Shown in pieces: positions 33,363-41,755 of a stretch of 64,000 bases of DNA; position 1 is the first letter of the stretch; every line of letters starts with the position of its first letter. A program made the position numbers and the translations under genes. A model generated the notes under the pieces. It searched no databases and was not told the origin of the DNA. It saw only the letters and a list, made by a program, of their open reading frames with translations. This DNA is from a virus, in IMG/VR virus record IMGVR_UViG_3300042882_000327, positions 1-64,000 of that record; one strand, written 5' to 3'.

Positions 33363-34741
33363 TATATTTTAAATCCTTCAAATTTATCTTTCATACTTTT
33401 GTGTTGAGGCATTTGTGGCATTTGTCCGGAATCAGTAATTCCTACTTGAGCAGAATTTTCAACGTCATATAATCTCATCTTTGCTCTATCAATGCCTACA
33501 ACAAATCGCTTATTAATATTCTTGTCCGCATATCTACTTTTAATTTGCTTAATCATAATCTGTCCCAGAGAATCTAATTCTTCAGTAGATATGAGAGCAA
33601 CAATCCAGTCTGCCGTCATACTTGTACCATGAGATTCTGAAACATCTTCCATATTAGGATCAGAGCTTGATCCGCCCCCACGATTAAATTGAGAAGAACT
33701 TAAAATTGGAACTTTAAATTCGACTGCAAGTCCTCGTAACTCTTCGGCAATTGCTTTAACATAAGAATACATATTAACCGAAGAACTTAGTTTTAATCGA
33801 GAAGAAGAACAGATGTTCATATAGTCTACAACGATTATATCCGGAATAAAATTCTTTTTTAAATTTAATTCATTCAACAAGTTTCTAAAATGAATAACTC
33901 CAGCAGACGAAGTTGGGTATTGTTTGATAATCAGCTTTCCAACGGTATTAGATCTGATCTTGCCTATCTTCCTATCAAACAATTCTTTTGGCATACTCAT
34001 CAACTCGTCCATAGAAACATTCATTAGATTAGCATCGATTCTTTTACCAATTTCTTCTTCGGACATTTCTAATGTGATATACAAAACATTCTTGCCTATC
34101 TGTAGGTAGTGAGAGGCAAAATGACACTTAGTCAACGTCTTACCAACATTTGTTCCAGAAATTAAAAGATTAAGTGTTCCTTTGGGAAGTCCACCATTAG
34201 TAATTTTATTAAAGTATTCCAAATCAAACGGAATTCTTTCTTCTTTACGATGATAGTATTCATATCTAGAATCAAAGTCTTCAATGAAGTCATGCCCAAC
34301 GCTTTGATCAAAAGATACTGCCAAAGCATCAGACAAAATCTTAGGAATGGAACCTTTATCTAGAGTTTTATTCTTTCCGTCCAATATAGAAATTGACTCC
34401 AAAACTCCGTTGTAGATTGCCTGATCTTGGCAGAATTTTTCGGTCTTATCGACTAACCATTCTTGTTTACATAATTCATCTTTAGTAGATTGTATCTCAT
34501 TCAGAACTTCGATACTTTGTGTATATTCTTCTTCAGATAAATTGTTTTCATTCAACTGAATGATTAAAGACTCGTAGGTAGGATTTGTATTATATTCTCC
34601 CACAAAGTCTTTAATCTGCTCATAAATTGTCTTTTCAGTTCTATCAGAGAAATATTCGGATTTAATAAAAGGCAAAACCTTTCTAGTATAATCCTCATCA
34701 TATATTAAATGCTTTAAAATAGCATGTTCAATTCTCATCAA
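33362..34741 (-). CDS. 41: Replicative DNA helicase (T4 gp41, DnaB family)
   Basis: A 459-residue DnaB-type helicase. An N-terminal helical domain is followed by the RecA-like motor: Walker A in SGTNVGKT, EMSEEEIGKR, Walker B IIVVDYMNI and the SSSQFNRGG arginine/switch region. It unwinds DNA 5'-3' at the fork with gp61 primase. Length agrees with T4 gp41 (475). The MM start overlaps the upstream small gene by 4 bases. There is no intein in this gene. Confidence 0.95.
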   Translation of the reverse strand: MMRIEHAILKHLIYDEDYTRKVLPFIKSEYFSDRTEKTIYEQIKDFVGEYNTNPTYESLIIQLNENNLSEEEYTQSIEVLNEIQSTKDELCKQEWLVDKTEKFCQDQAIYNGVLESISILDGKNKTLDKGSIPKILSDALAVSFDQSVGHDFIEDFDSRYEYYHRKEERIPFDLEYFNKITNGGLPKGTLNLLISGTNVGKTLTKCHFASHYLQIGKNVLYITLEMSEEEIGKRIDANLMNVSMDELMSMPKELFDRKIGKIRSNTVGKLIIKQYPTSSAGVIHFRNLLNELNLKKNFIPDIIVVDYMNICSSSRLKLSSSVNMYSYVKAIAEELRGLAVEFKVPILSSSQFNRGGGSSSDPNMEDVSESHGTSMTADWIVALISTEELDSLGQIMIKQIKSRYADKNINKRFVVGIDRAKMRLYDVENSAQVGITDSGQMPQMPQHKSMKDKFEGFKI

Positions 34742-35034
34742 ACCTCCTCGGTTTCTGATTTCAGCCTTTGTTCAATCAATGAAACTAAAATATTTCCAAT
34801 ATGATTTTTAAAATCATCTTCGCTCTCCAAATCATCATTACCATTATTATCTATAATATCATAATTAAAAGATAGCACTGGATTATTTGGATCTTCATCA
34901 ATCGAAACACCACCATATCGATAGACAACTCCAGCATATTCTCCAGCTAGTAATTTTATATCAATATTATCAGACACCTCTTCTGGAATAACAAATTTGA
35001 AATCCACTCCTTCCAAATATTCTTTATTAATCAT
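34738..35034 (-). CDS. Conserved hypothetical protein between uvsX and gp41, 98 aa
   Basis: The start at 35034 (MINKEYLEGVDFKFV) overlaps the end of the uvsX C-terminal gene; the upstream extension to 35142 duplicates uvsX coding sequence and is not credible. The 98-residue product is acidic with alternating strands (FKFVIPEEV, AGVVYRYGGVSI). No function is known to me. In T4-like phages small proteins between uvsX and gp41 are common, and it probably acts in the same replication/recombination unit. Confidence 0.65.
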   Translation of the reverse strand: MINKEYLEGVDFKFVIPEEVSDNIDIKLLAGEYAGVVYRYGGVSIDEDPNNPVLSFNYDIIDNNGNDDLESEDDFKNHIGNILVSLIEQRLKSETEEV

Positions 35035-35632
35035 CTTCTTCTTCTCCATATTCACTATCTTGATTTTTGTTAAACTCTTCTTCAATATCATTATCAGAAA
35101 TGATAGCATGAGAAGAAATAGCGTAGCGTTCATAAATGTCATTCTTAAACCTTTCAGAATTCAAAATTGGTTCCCAAAACTCTTTTGTATTGGTTTCTTT
35201 TAATCTATATTTTTTATCTTCAACTTCTCCAGTTTCTTTATTAACTCTGGAATACCATCCATTAGATGGTTTCATAACAAACCCAAGTTCCAAAGCAATA
35301 TCAATCAAACCAGAATATTTACTAACCCCATTATCAAAAGAAATATTAATTGGAATTTTGGACTTTTCTCTAACATACCTGGATTTTTCTACATTAATAA
35401 TGAAGTTATATCCAGACAATTCTGTACCATCCTTTTCTTGTTGGCGACCAAGGATATAAATATTGTCTGCCGAATAATAACTCCCCGTGTTGTGTGTTAC
35501 CACATTATTTTCAAGCACATAATGTTCAGCGTCTTTAACTGAAATATCATAAACTTTATGTCTTCCAACCGACTTAATTGATTTAATAGTTTTAGTCCAT
35601 TTATTAGACCATTTAACTGATTTAATTTTCAT
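35027..35632 (-). CDS. uvsX-C: Split UvsX, C-terminal part: C-intein + C-extein
   Basis: A 201-residue protein. Residues 1-48 are a C-terminal split-intein fragment: HKVYDISVKDAEHYVLENN, ending with VVTHN (block G, with His-Asn). Residue 49 (Thr) is the +1 extein residue, and residues 49-201 continue UvsX exactly where the other half stops (TGSYYSADNIYILGRQQEKDG; NFIINVEKSRY; KPSNGWYSRV). AAGAGG precedes the ATG, so it is translated independently. Trans-splicing with 35824-36744 would restore a 363-residue recombinase. Confidence 0.93.
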   Translation of the reverse strand: MKIKSVKWSNKWTKTIKSIKSVGRHKVYDISVKDAEHYVLENNVVTHNTGSYYSADNIYILGRQQEKDGTELSGYNFIINVEKSRYVREKSKIPINISFDNGVSKYSGLIDIALELGFVMKPSNGWYSRVNKETGEVEDKKYRLKETNTKEFWEPILNSERFKNDIYERYAISSHAIISDNDIEEEFNKNQDSEYGEEEDD

Positions 35633-35846
35633 AATTTAGTTTCCTCTTACAATTTTCATTATGCCATCTTTTCAAATTAGAAGCTGTTGTTACTACATCA
35701 CAATACTCACCTTTATACTTTGGTTCTGGATTCAATTTTCTAGGATTAACCCAATCAGGACTATTACACAATTCATCATTTTTAGAAACTCTTACAATTT
35801 CTTTTGTATATAAATTCTGAATCTTAATATATTGCCGATTCCATTC
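35622..35846 (-). pseudogene. Zinc-finger relic of a homing endonuclease between the intein halves
   Basis: A 74-codon open frame without a convincing start codon overlaps the end of the N-intein gene in another frame and the start of the C-intein gene. Its translation contains KYKGEYC (C49) and NLKRWHNENCK (H62, C66). This N-x-K-R-W-H-x3-C block is typical of the zinc-binding tail of phage HNH-type homing endonucleases, but the first knuckle has only one Cys (CDVV instead of CxxC). No nuclease domain remains. I read it as the residue of an endonuclease gene that once lay in the break. Confidence 0.55.
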
Positions 35847-36744
35847 CTACTTTAAGATCTTTTGCTTCAATCCATTCCCCATTAATTTCCCCACCAATTA
35901 AGAATTTGTGTCTATCAGAACAAATAACTTTGTATCCATCCTCAAACTCTATCTCAAAACATTCTGGTTCACCATCATCCAATGTATCAGGATTCCATGT
36001 TGCCGTAACTTCTTTATCGCCAATCAAAGTTTTAACAAAGTCTCCCACAGAAATTTCTTCAATATTTTTAAATGTATCGTTCGAAAGTTGGATTTTAGTT
36101 CCTGCAACCAAACAACCACCACCAACAATATCCTTTGCATACAATTCCATAGTTTTGTATGTATGATTTACTGCTACCAAAGGAATATCCTTTAGAGTCA
36201 AATGTGGAGTAACCATACGGAACAGACTCTTTAATTGTTTTGCACGAGTCATATCAGCAGCAGACTTTCCTTCCAATGCATCATCCACCTCTTTCTTGGA
36301 GGCAAGATTACCAATAGAATCGATAAGAATAATAATCTTATCTCCGCGTTCAATGTTATTCATTTGCTGCATAATATCAAACTTCAGTTCTTCCACATTT
36401 ACAATAGGAACGTGGAAAACACGATTCAAATCAATCCCAAAAGATTTGAAATATGATTGCGGCGATCCAAATTCGGAATCATAAAACATTAATACAGCAT
36501 CTGGATATTTATCCATATATGCCTTTGCCATCAAGAGGGAAAATCCAGTCTTGAACATCTTGGAAACTCCAGCCCACATGGTAAACCCGGAGTGGAATCC
36601 ACCATCGATTCTAGCAGAAAATGCAATGTTTAATACAGGAATTGATGTAGTAACAAAATCCTTATCCGCAAAGAATTTCGATTTGGCAAGGATAGAAGAT
36701 TCTTTAATAGTGGAATTCTTCTTCAATTTATCTAATACACTCAT
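35824..36744 (-). CDS. uvsX-N: Split UvsX recombinase, N-terminal part: N-extein + N-intein
   Basis: A 306-residue protein. Residues 1-210 are the N-terminal part of the T4 UvsX/RecA-type recombinase: P-loop region AGVSKMFKTG (58-67), VLMFYDSEFG, IILIDSIGNL and the ending DIVGGG. At Cys211 an N-intein begins (CLVAGTKIQ, block A), with NIEEISVGDFV, and block B CSDRHKF (TxxH-like), ending at about residue 306. The missing C-terminal third is encoded by 35027-35632, 191 bp downstream. UvsX drives strand exchange and recombination-dependent replication with UvsY. Confidence 0.93.
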   Translation of the reverse strand: MSVLDKLKKNSTIKESSILAKSKFFADKDFVTTSIPVLNIAFSARIDGGFHSGFTMWAGVSKMFKTGFSLLMAKAYMDKYPDAVLMFYDSEFGSPQSYFKSFGIDLNRVFHVPIVNVEELKFDIMQQMNNIERGDKIIILIDSIGNLASKKEVDDALEGKSAADMTRAKQLKSLFRMVTPHLTLKDIPLVAVNHTYKTMELYAKDIVGGGCLVAGTKIQLSNDTFKNIEEISVGDFVKTLIGDKEVTATWNPDTLDDGEPECFEIEFEDGYKVICSDRHKFLIGGEINGEWIEAKDLKVGMESAIY

Positions 36745-36759
36745 AATAACCTCTTTTAA

Positions 36760-39348
36760 CTAAAAAAAATCTTCAATAGTATTTCTCTTTTCCGTATCCC
36801 ACCCAACAATTTCTGTCAACGGTTTTAGTGGTTCCAGAAAGACCTTCTCAAACATCATATTATAATCCACATAGCCCAATAAATCAAATTCTTTTGGAAG
36901 TTTTTCTGGGAAAGCTATAACATTTTCCCGAATTGGGTTTGGGACTCGTAAATAACAATATTTGATCTTATCCCCATCCTTTATATATTCATAAGTTGAA
37001 TTCAATTTTGAATCATCAAGAAATTTATTATACATGATAGATGCTCTTACATGTATTGGAGTTCCTTTCTTATAAATCATGCTTGAGTCATGATACTTGT
37101 TTATACCATTAACTCCCTTGGAAAAAGATATTTGTTCAATTTTAAATTGATTGAACTTATTCTTAAAATCGACTACAAATGATTGAAACTTTACTTTATC
37201 TTCGTCTAGAATCATCTTTAAACAATCCTTCAAAGCAACTCTAACCAATGCGGGGGTTGTCGATTGAACAATCTGTAATCCTGTTACTTTAATCTTGGGT
37301 TCCGAGTAAATTACACCTTCGTTAGAATATACATTAAGAGCATATCGCTTTTTTCTCGTAAAGATCGAAGTTGAGCAAATCTTCTCTAATTTATACTTGA
37401 GTTTGTTATCATAAGAGTTTACATAATCTGATAACTCATCACAAAATTTATCAATTTCTGGTTGTATTTTGTTTGTAGCAGACTTTAGCAAAAAATCGAC
37501 AATCTTATTGGGAGGAGTGCCTTCTGGACATACATTATTTACCAAACCATTCAAAGATAAAAACAATGAATCAGTATCACCACCAATAATATAATCTTCA
37601 TCGGTTTTAAGAATATTATTAAGATATGCATTAATCTTATTAGCAACCCATCTATTAGAAAGCTGTCCTTCCATAGTAATTGCTTCGGCTTGACGAACAT
37701 CAAAGAATCTAAAAAATTTAGTTCCAAGACATCCATACAAACTATTCAAACAAAGTTTCATAGCATTTTGAAGATTGTTAAATCTTGATATCTCAAAACT
37801 CAACCTTTCTTTTTCGAGAATTAAATTGGGATCTGTCTTATCCGTCTTCAGTTTAGCATCAATAACTTCATATTCCTGTTGAGCAGAAATCATTTTCTTT
37901 TTATATTCTTGTCTAGCCTTGAACATCTTTTCAACCATTTCTGGAAGAAATCCTTTACGATCAGTCCTAAAGAATTGTCCATTGGGTGTCAGAGTCACAT
38001 TATTCTCTTTTAACTTATCTAACTGAATCTTTTTTTCTAGAAGATTATCAACGGATATTGGCTGAGAAAGAATATTCTTCATATCATCAGTATAATCTTT
38101 GGGATCTACTAATGTTTCTGGAGAAACATTTTTACCCATAATAATAGATGGATATAGACTGGTTGCATCTAGAGTTACAATCCATTTATGCATTCCGGGT
38201 TTAGTCGGCTTTACAAAAGCTCCCTCATACTGTTGATCTTCGCCAATTACATTTTGTGGAATTTGGATATTCTTCTTTTTCAAATAATCATAAACAAGAG
38301 CATCCCACATTTTAGTCTGTTGAAATATATCATCGAAATTGGTTTTTGAATTATATGAAAGAGTTAATCCAAGTTCGAATAACTTACATTTATGATCTAA
38401 ACTCTCAACCAACTCAACGTCTTTTAAGTTATATTCATAGAACTTTTGTTTATCTTCCTCATATAATTTATGAAGAGAACCCTCAAATTCAATCTTATTT
38501 TCACCAATTTCCACTTCGGCAATATAGTCTAATTTATAGCTCTCTTGAGAACTTCCTCCCGGTTGATACTTCTTATATAAATCTATATAATCCAAAGATG
38601 ACACCCCAACAATAGTATATGTCTTATCTTCGTCATATCTACCAAACTTCTCATTAAATTTTCTTGTCGATTTTTCTTGGATAAATCCCCAAGGAGAAAG
38701 TTTCTTCGTTTCTTGTACTCCAACAATTTTATTAAATCTATTAACTATGTAAGGAATATCGAATCCGGCAGTATTCCATCCAGAAACTGCATTTGGATAA
38801 TCCATACTCCAAACATCAATAAACTTTTTAATCAAAGTATATTCATCTTTACATTTGATATAATATACATTATCAGGAGATTTGAAATCATGGTATCCGA
38901 ACAAATAATATTTCTCTTCTCCATAGAATTTTAGAGCAATAGAAATTATTGGTTGATGAGGATCATCTGCTGATGCGAAACCTCCCCGTTCCGGATCAGA
39001 GTTTACTTCAATATCGACAATGGCAATACGAATTTTAGAAAAATCCCATTCTATATCATCAGGAAACAAATCAGAAATAAAACAATATTCATACTTAGTA
39101 TTCCCGTAAATCGAAAAATTGTCAACTTGAGAATACTGAGCAATGAATTCTTTACACTTCTTTATAGACCCCGGCTTCCTCTTTTGAAGATATTCTCCAT
39201 AAATTGTTTTATAAGGAGATTTCTCTGTAGTTGGAACATAAAGCGAGGGCGAATATGGAACTTTGGTTCTTATCTTTTTCCCGTTTTTAATACCAATATA
39301 CAAAATATTATCGCCATATTGCTTGGCATTCAAATAAAAACTGGACAT
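36760..39348 (-). CDS. 43: Family B DNA polymerase (T4 gp43)
   Basis: An 862-residue replicative polymerase. The 3'-5' exonuclease has IVDIEVNSD (Exo I) and GWNTAGFDIPYI (Exo II). Polymerase motifs include DATSLYPSII (motif A), the NSLYGCLGTKF segment (motif B) and GDTDSLFL (motif C); KKRYAL follows. The length matches T4 gp43 (898). It acts with the clamp (43883-44560) and clamp loader. No intein is seen, and the frame is intact. Confidence 0.97.
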   Translation of the reverse strand: MSSFYLNAKQYGDNILYIGIKNGKKIRTKVPYSPSLYVPTTEKSPYKTIYGEYLQKRKPGSIKKCKEFIAQYSQVDNFSIYGNTKYEYCFISDLFPDDIEWDFSKIRIAIVDIEVNSDPERGGFASADDPHQPIISIALKFYGEEKYYLFGYHDFKSPDNVYYIKCKDEYTLIKKFIDVWSMDYPNAVSGWNTAGFDIPYIVNRFNKIVGVQETKKLSPWGFIQEKSTRKFNEKFGRYDEDKTYTIVGVSSLDYIDLYKKYQPGGSSQESYKLDYIAEVEIGENKIEFEGSLHKLYEEDKQKFYEYNLKDVELVESLDHKCKLFELGLTLSYNSKTNFDDIFQQTKMWDALVYDYLKKKNIQIPQNVIGEDQQYEGAFVKPTKPGMHKWIVTLDATSLYPSIIMGKNVSPETLVDPKDYTDDMKNILSQPISVDNLLEKKIQLDKLKENNVTLTPNGQFFRTDRKGFLPEMVEKMFKARQEYKKKMISAQQEYEVIDAKLKTDKTDPNLILEKERLSFEISRFNNLQNAMKLCLNSLYGCLGTKFFRFFDVRQAEAITMEGQLSNRWVANKINAYLNNILKTDEDYIIGGDTDSLFLSLNGLVNNVCPEGTPPNKIVDFLLKSATNKIQPEIDKFCDELSDYVNSYDNKLKYKLEKICSTSIFTRKKRYALNVYSNEGVIYSEPKIKVTGLQIVQSTTPALVRVALKDCLKMILDEDKVKFQSFVVDFKNKFNQFKIEQISFSKGVNGINKYHDSSMIYKKGTPIHVRASIMYNKFLDDSKLNSTYEYIKDGDKIKYCYLRVPNPIRENVIAFPEKLPKEFDLLGYVDYNMMFEKVFLEPLKPLTEIVGWDTEKRNTIEDFF

Positions 39349-39357
39349 TAAGACCTC

Positions 39358-39666
39358 TTAATTAAATAGAATATTTTTTGAAGGTGTGATGATTCCGGAA
39401 CCAAAAATAGAATTATATTGTTGTAGGAACTCTTCGCCAGCTTCGCATTCAAATATAATATGATTCTTGTTAAGAGTCAAGACGGTATTTTTACTTTGCC
39501 CCGTATGTACAGGAAACGGCAAAAATCCAAATGTTGGAATAGCATCAGTTCTTGAGGGTATTACAGAAATTTGTACAGGATTCGTTAATGTGATCTTATC
39601 TCCCGATTCTTCGAATTCGGCCATAATATCTTCACCAGAAACCAATTTAAAACATTTTACATTCAT
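39358..39666 (-). CDS. Small Sm-like protein, paralogue of the one at 52964-53338
   Basis: A 102-residue protein beginning MNVKCFKLVSGEDIMAEFEE. KLVSGEDI followed by a DKITLTNPVQI strand and a short FLPF segment recalls the Sm/Lsm-like fold. It shares 'K.V.L.SGEDI......D.I.LT.P..V' with the protein at 52964-53338. Small proteins of this kind are common in marine T4-like phages without known function; an RNA-binding role is inference only. It is adjacent to the DNA polymerase gene (9 bp). Confidence 0.6.
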   Translation of the reverse strand: MNVKCFKLVSGEDIMAEFEESGDKITLTNPVQISVIPSRTDAIPTFGFLPFPVHTGQSKNTVLTLNKNHIIFECEAGEEFLQQYNSIFGSGIITPSKNILFN

Positions 39667-40058
39667 TATTTTTCTCCATTAGTAACTTTCAAAACCGGCG
39701 AACCATTCCTAACTTGGATGGGAATAATCCTATCACCAAGACTTTCGTTTAATTTAAATTTAATGTAGTCTTCATAATTATTAGCTTTTTCGTCATCCAT
39801 AGACGAAACATCCATGTAAACAACTACTTGATCTGTATCACCCAATCTTAAAATTTCAAAATCCAATCCAGAATAAGAAACCAATACAGGATTTCCTTTT
39901 TCTTTAATATATTTTACAAATTCGTCATCTCTTACAAAAGCTAACTTTTCAGTCGCTTCGTCCGGAGTCATCTCTGATGTATCAACTTTAATAATTAAAA
40001 TATCATCTTTTTGTAGTTTAAGTTTTAAAAACTCAATTTCTTTTTCCCTATCTTCCAT
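39666..40058 (-). CDS. Conserved hypothetical protein, 130 aa
   Basis: The start at 40058 (MEDREKEIEFLKLKLQK) has AGAGGTGA upstream; a longer frame to 40094 lacks such a site. The protein opens with a short helix and then alternating strands and helices (DILIIKVD, QVVVYMDVSS, RIIPIQVR), an alpha/beta pattern. No family is recognised. The stop of this gene overlaps the next ATG. Confidence 0.6.
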   Translation of the reverse strand: MEDREKEIEFLKLKLQKDDILIIKVDTSEMTPDEATEKLAFVRDDEFVKYIKEKGNPVLVSYSGLDFEILRLGDTDQVVVYMDVSSMDDEKANNYEDYIKFKLNESLGDRIIPIQVRNGSPVLKVTNGEK

Positions 40059-40066
40059 TTTCACCT

Positions 40067-40483
40067 CTATAATTTTACTACTGGAATCCCACAATCTTGT
40101 AGGAATTTAATACCAGAAGAATCTCTATAATCTTGATCATAATAGACTTTCGTAATTTTTGCTCCGTAAATTAATCTAGAGCAAACATAACATGGATTGT
40201 GTGTTACAAACATTATTCCCCCTTCTGAGGATTCGTGCGAACACGCCAATTTCATTATTAGATTTTCTTCCGCATGAGAAACTTCTGGTTTTGTTTTTAA
40301 CCCAATTACAGGATCTATATACTCACAAATATTATCCCAACCGCGAGGAGTACCATTATAAGAAAACCCTATAATATTATCATTTTTCACAATGATAGCT
40401 CCAACTTTTAATTTAGTTGCTGTCGAGAGTTCCGCCGTTCTTTTAGCTACATCCATATAGTATCGGATTAGTTTTTCTTTCAT
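40067..40483 (-). CDS. cd: dCMP deaminase (T4 Cd family)
   Basis: A 138-residue deaminase with HAEEN (H70, E72) and PCYVC (C98, C101) as zinc/catalytic residues, plus VGAIIVKND and SYNGTPRGWDN, characteristic of phage dCMP deaminase. It converts dCMP to dUMP, the substrate of the phage ThyX. Start overlaps the upstream gene by 4 bases. Together with ThyX, MazG and NrdA/B it completes a route toward dTTP. It is 138 residues long against 193 in T4. Confidence 0.92.
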   Translation of the reverse strand: MKEKLIRYYMDVAKRTAELSTATKLKVGAIIVKNDNIIGFSYNGTPRGWDNICEYIDPVIGLKTKPEVSHAEENLIMKLACSHESSEGGIMFVTHNPCYVCSRLIYGAKITKVYYDQDYRDSSGIKFLQDCGIPVVKL

Positions 40484-40875
40484 ACATCAAAATCTTCTTT
40501 TTCAAAGACACTCTCCCAAGTAGGTTTTCCATGTAGAGCACATTCTGTAAAATATCTAAGATCATCATGAATATCTTCCAAATACTTCTTAGGAGTCGAA
40601 GGATTTACTAAAATCTCCGAAAGAATGATTGCAGCAATATGATAGAATTTAACCTCTTCGGTTTCAAAAATAGTACTATAATTCGGATCAGAAGAATTCA
40701 ATCTTTCGAATGCCAAATTTCTGCCTTCTCGTTTAATAAATTTATCGTGATTGCATCTAAAAGCCCATGCTGCTTTTACATAAGTCTTTCCATCTTGATC
40801 GAATACATCCGATGCAATAGTAATATCACGTTTACGATATAAATTTCTAACATACAAATATTTCAAATTGGACAT
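40480..40875 (-). CDS. Conserved hypothetical protein, 131 aa
   Basis: A 131-residue protein of unknown function. It begins MSNLKYLYVRNLYRKRDITIASD, has a central REGRNLAFERLNS helix and an acidic C-terminus. The AxxFxxDxFxxxxGRxxAxxRL pattern is conserved in some T4-like phages as far as I recall. It is 4 bases overlapped with the deaminase, and early-expressed from the promoter at 41.1 kb. Confidence 0.6.
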   Translation of the reverse strand: MSNLKYLYVRNLYRKRDITIASDVFDQDGKTYVKAAWAFRCNHDKFIKREGRNLAFERLNSSDPNYSTIFETEEVKFYHIAAIILSEILVNPSTPKKYLEDIHDDLRYFTECALHGKPTWESVFEKEDFDV

Positions 40876-40886
40876 AAAAACCTCAA

Positions 40887-41078
40887 TTATTTGTTGGGAA
40901 CAATTTCCATGCTATCTTTTTTCATGTAGAAAATCTGACTATCCTTCTCAGATTTTTTAACTCCTATGAAATCATTGCCATCGATAGTTTTGGATGGAAA
41001 ATCTTTTGATGTGTAATACACAACATTATTAATTTTGCTACGTACCATTGTTAATGGTACAGAAGTCTTCTTTCTCAT
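40887..41078 (-). CDS. Small basic protein, 63 aa
   Basis: The ATG at 41078 (MRKKTSVPLTMVRSK) is chosen because GAGG lies upstream; an ATG at 41090 lacks a site. The product is basic and compact, with Tyr/Lys-rich strands. It is the first gene after an early promoter, typical of small host-takeover proteins, but no homologue is recognised. Confidence 0.65.
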   Translation of the reverse strand: MRKKTSVPLTMVRSKINNVVYYTSKDFPSKTIDGNDFIGVKKSEKDSQIFYMKKDSMEIVPNK

Positions 41079-41100
41079 GTCTAGCCTCATGCAATAAGTT

Positions 41101-41129
41101 ATTATAATATATATTGCCTTAAAAGTAAA
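41101..41129 (-). promoter_or_regulatory. T4-type early promoter for the polymerase operon
   Basis: Minus-strand TTTACT (plus 41124-41129), 17-bp spacer, perfect TATAAT (plus 41101-41106). TTTACT is the -35 form typical of T4 early promoters. The expected start site lies about 16 bp before the ATG of the 40887-41078 gene. The -35 box is in the tail of the Hsp20 terminator. Confidence 0.75.
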
Positions 41130-41148
41130 GGGGGCATAAGCCCCCTTT
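41121..41148 (-). terminator. Rho-independent terminator after hsp20
   Basis: A 9-bp stem AAAGGGGGC / GCCCCCTTT (plus 41127-41135 and 41140-41148) with an ATAA/TTAT loop, followed on the minus strand by ACTTTT. The G+C-rich stem is far stronger than anything around it. Confidence 0.8.
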
Positions 41149-41150
41149 GC

Positions 41151-41627
41151 TTATTTTTCTTTGTCTGCAGTATCTTCTGTAAGAAGAGCAGTGTTTTGCG
41201 AGATTCCGATTGGAATCTTTCTTGGTCGTTTTTCTTCTGGAATTACATTTTCAATAGAAATTTTCAAAATTCCATCTACAACATCAGCATATCTTACAAC
41301 TGATGTATCAGATAAAGTGAAAACGTGTTTAAAATCGCGTTTAGCTAAACCATGATGTAAATACTCTACTTCAGAATCCGATTTCTCAGAAACACCAGAA
41401 ACATGAAGTTTGTTGTGGTTTGTTTCTACGCTAATATCGTCTTTGCTAAATCCAGCAACAGCAATTTGAATTTCATAATTATACATATCAAATTTGACGA
41501 TATTATATGGTGGATATGTTGGTGCTTTGTTTGTTCCTACCATTCTGTCTAGCTCTTCCATCGTAGAAAATAGACGATCAAAGCCAACAGTTGCGGGTAG
41601 TAATGATTTTCCGTATGGATATGTCAT
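41151..41627 (-). CDS. hsp20: Small heat shock protein (Hsp20/IbpA type)
   Basis: A 158-residue protein with an alpha-crystallin domain (about residues 40-135): PPYNIVKFDMYNYEIQIAVAGF cut here to its YEIQIAVAGF core, KLHVSG, the GLAKRDFKHVFTL segment and GILKISIENVIP. The IbpA-like N-terminus FDRLFSTMEEL precedes it. It holds unfolding proteins and is a marker of T4-like marine phages. It has a late promoter and a structured leader of about 120 bases, and is followed by a terminator, so it is a monocistronic unit. Confidence 0.93.
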   Translation of the reverse strand: MTYPYGKSLLPATVGFDRLFSTMEELDRMVGTNKAPTYPPYNIVKFDMYNYEIQIAVAGFSKDDISVETNHNKLHVSGVSEKSDSEVEYLHHGLAKRDFKHVFTLSDTSVVRYADVVDGILKISIENVIPEEKRPRKIPIGISQNTALLTEDTADKEK

Positions 41628-41747
41628 GATGTTTCTCCTAATTTATAGCGAGTTATTGTAAATAACTTCCCCGAAGGCGAAGTTTGACGAGAGGAATATT
41701 TTAATTGCCTATCCTCTCACTGCAATTCCCATCCCGATGGGTATAAC
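41628..41747 (-). other. Structured leader of hsp20
   Basis: No gene is seen here. In the minus-strand sense, from the promoter to the ATG, are: CCCATCGGGATGGG; GAGAGGATA paired with TATTCCTCTC; AACTTCGCC-TTCG-GGGAAGTT, a UUCG-capped stem with one bulge; GTTATT-TAC-AATAAC; then the AGGAG ribosome-binding site 6 bases before the ATG. Four hairpins in 120 bases in a genome with almost no spacing is exceptional. A temperature- or factor-sensing role is inference. Confidence 0.6.
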
Positions 41748-41755
41748 TATTTATA
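41745..41755 (-). promoter_or_regulatory. T4-type late promoter of hsp20
   Basis: The minus strand reads TATAAATAGTT (TATAAATA at plus 41748-41755), directly after the regA stop. It is the only plausible promoter for hsp20 and predicts late expression with a leader of about 110 bases. Confidence 0.7.

Noticed and set aside
36760-39348. Intein in DNA polymerase, NrdA or gp41
   Set aside because: These frames run through their conserved motifs without insertions and have usual lengths; only uvsX carries intein sequence.
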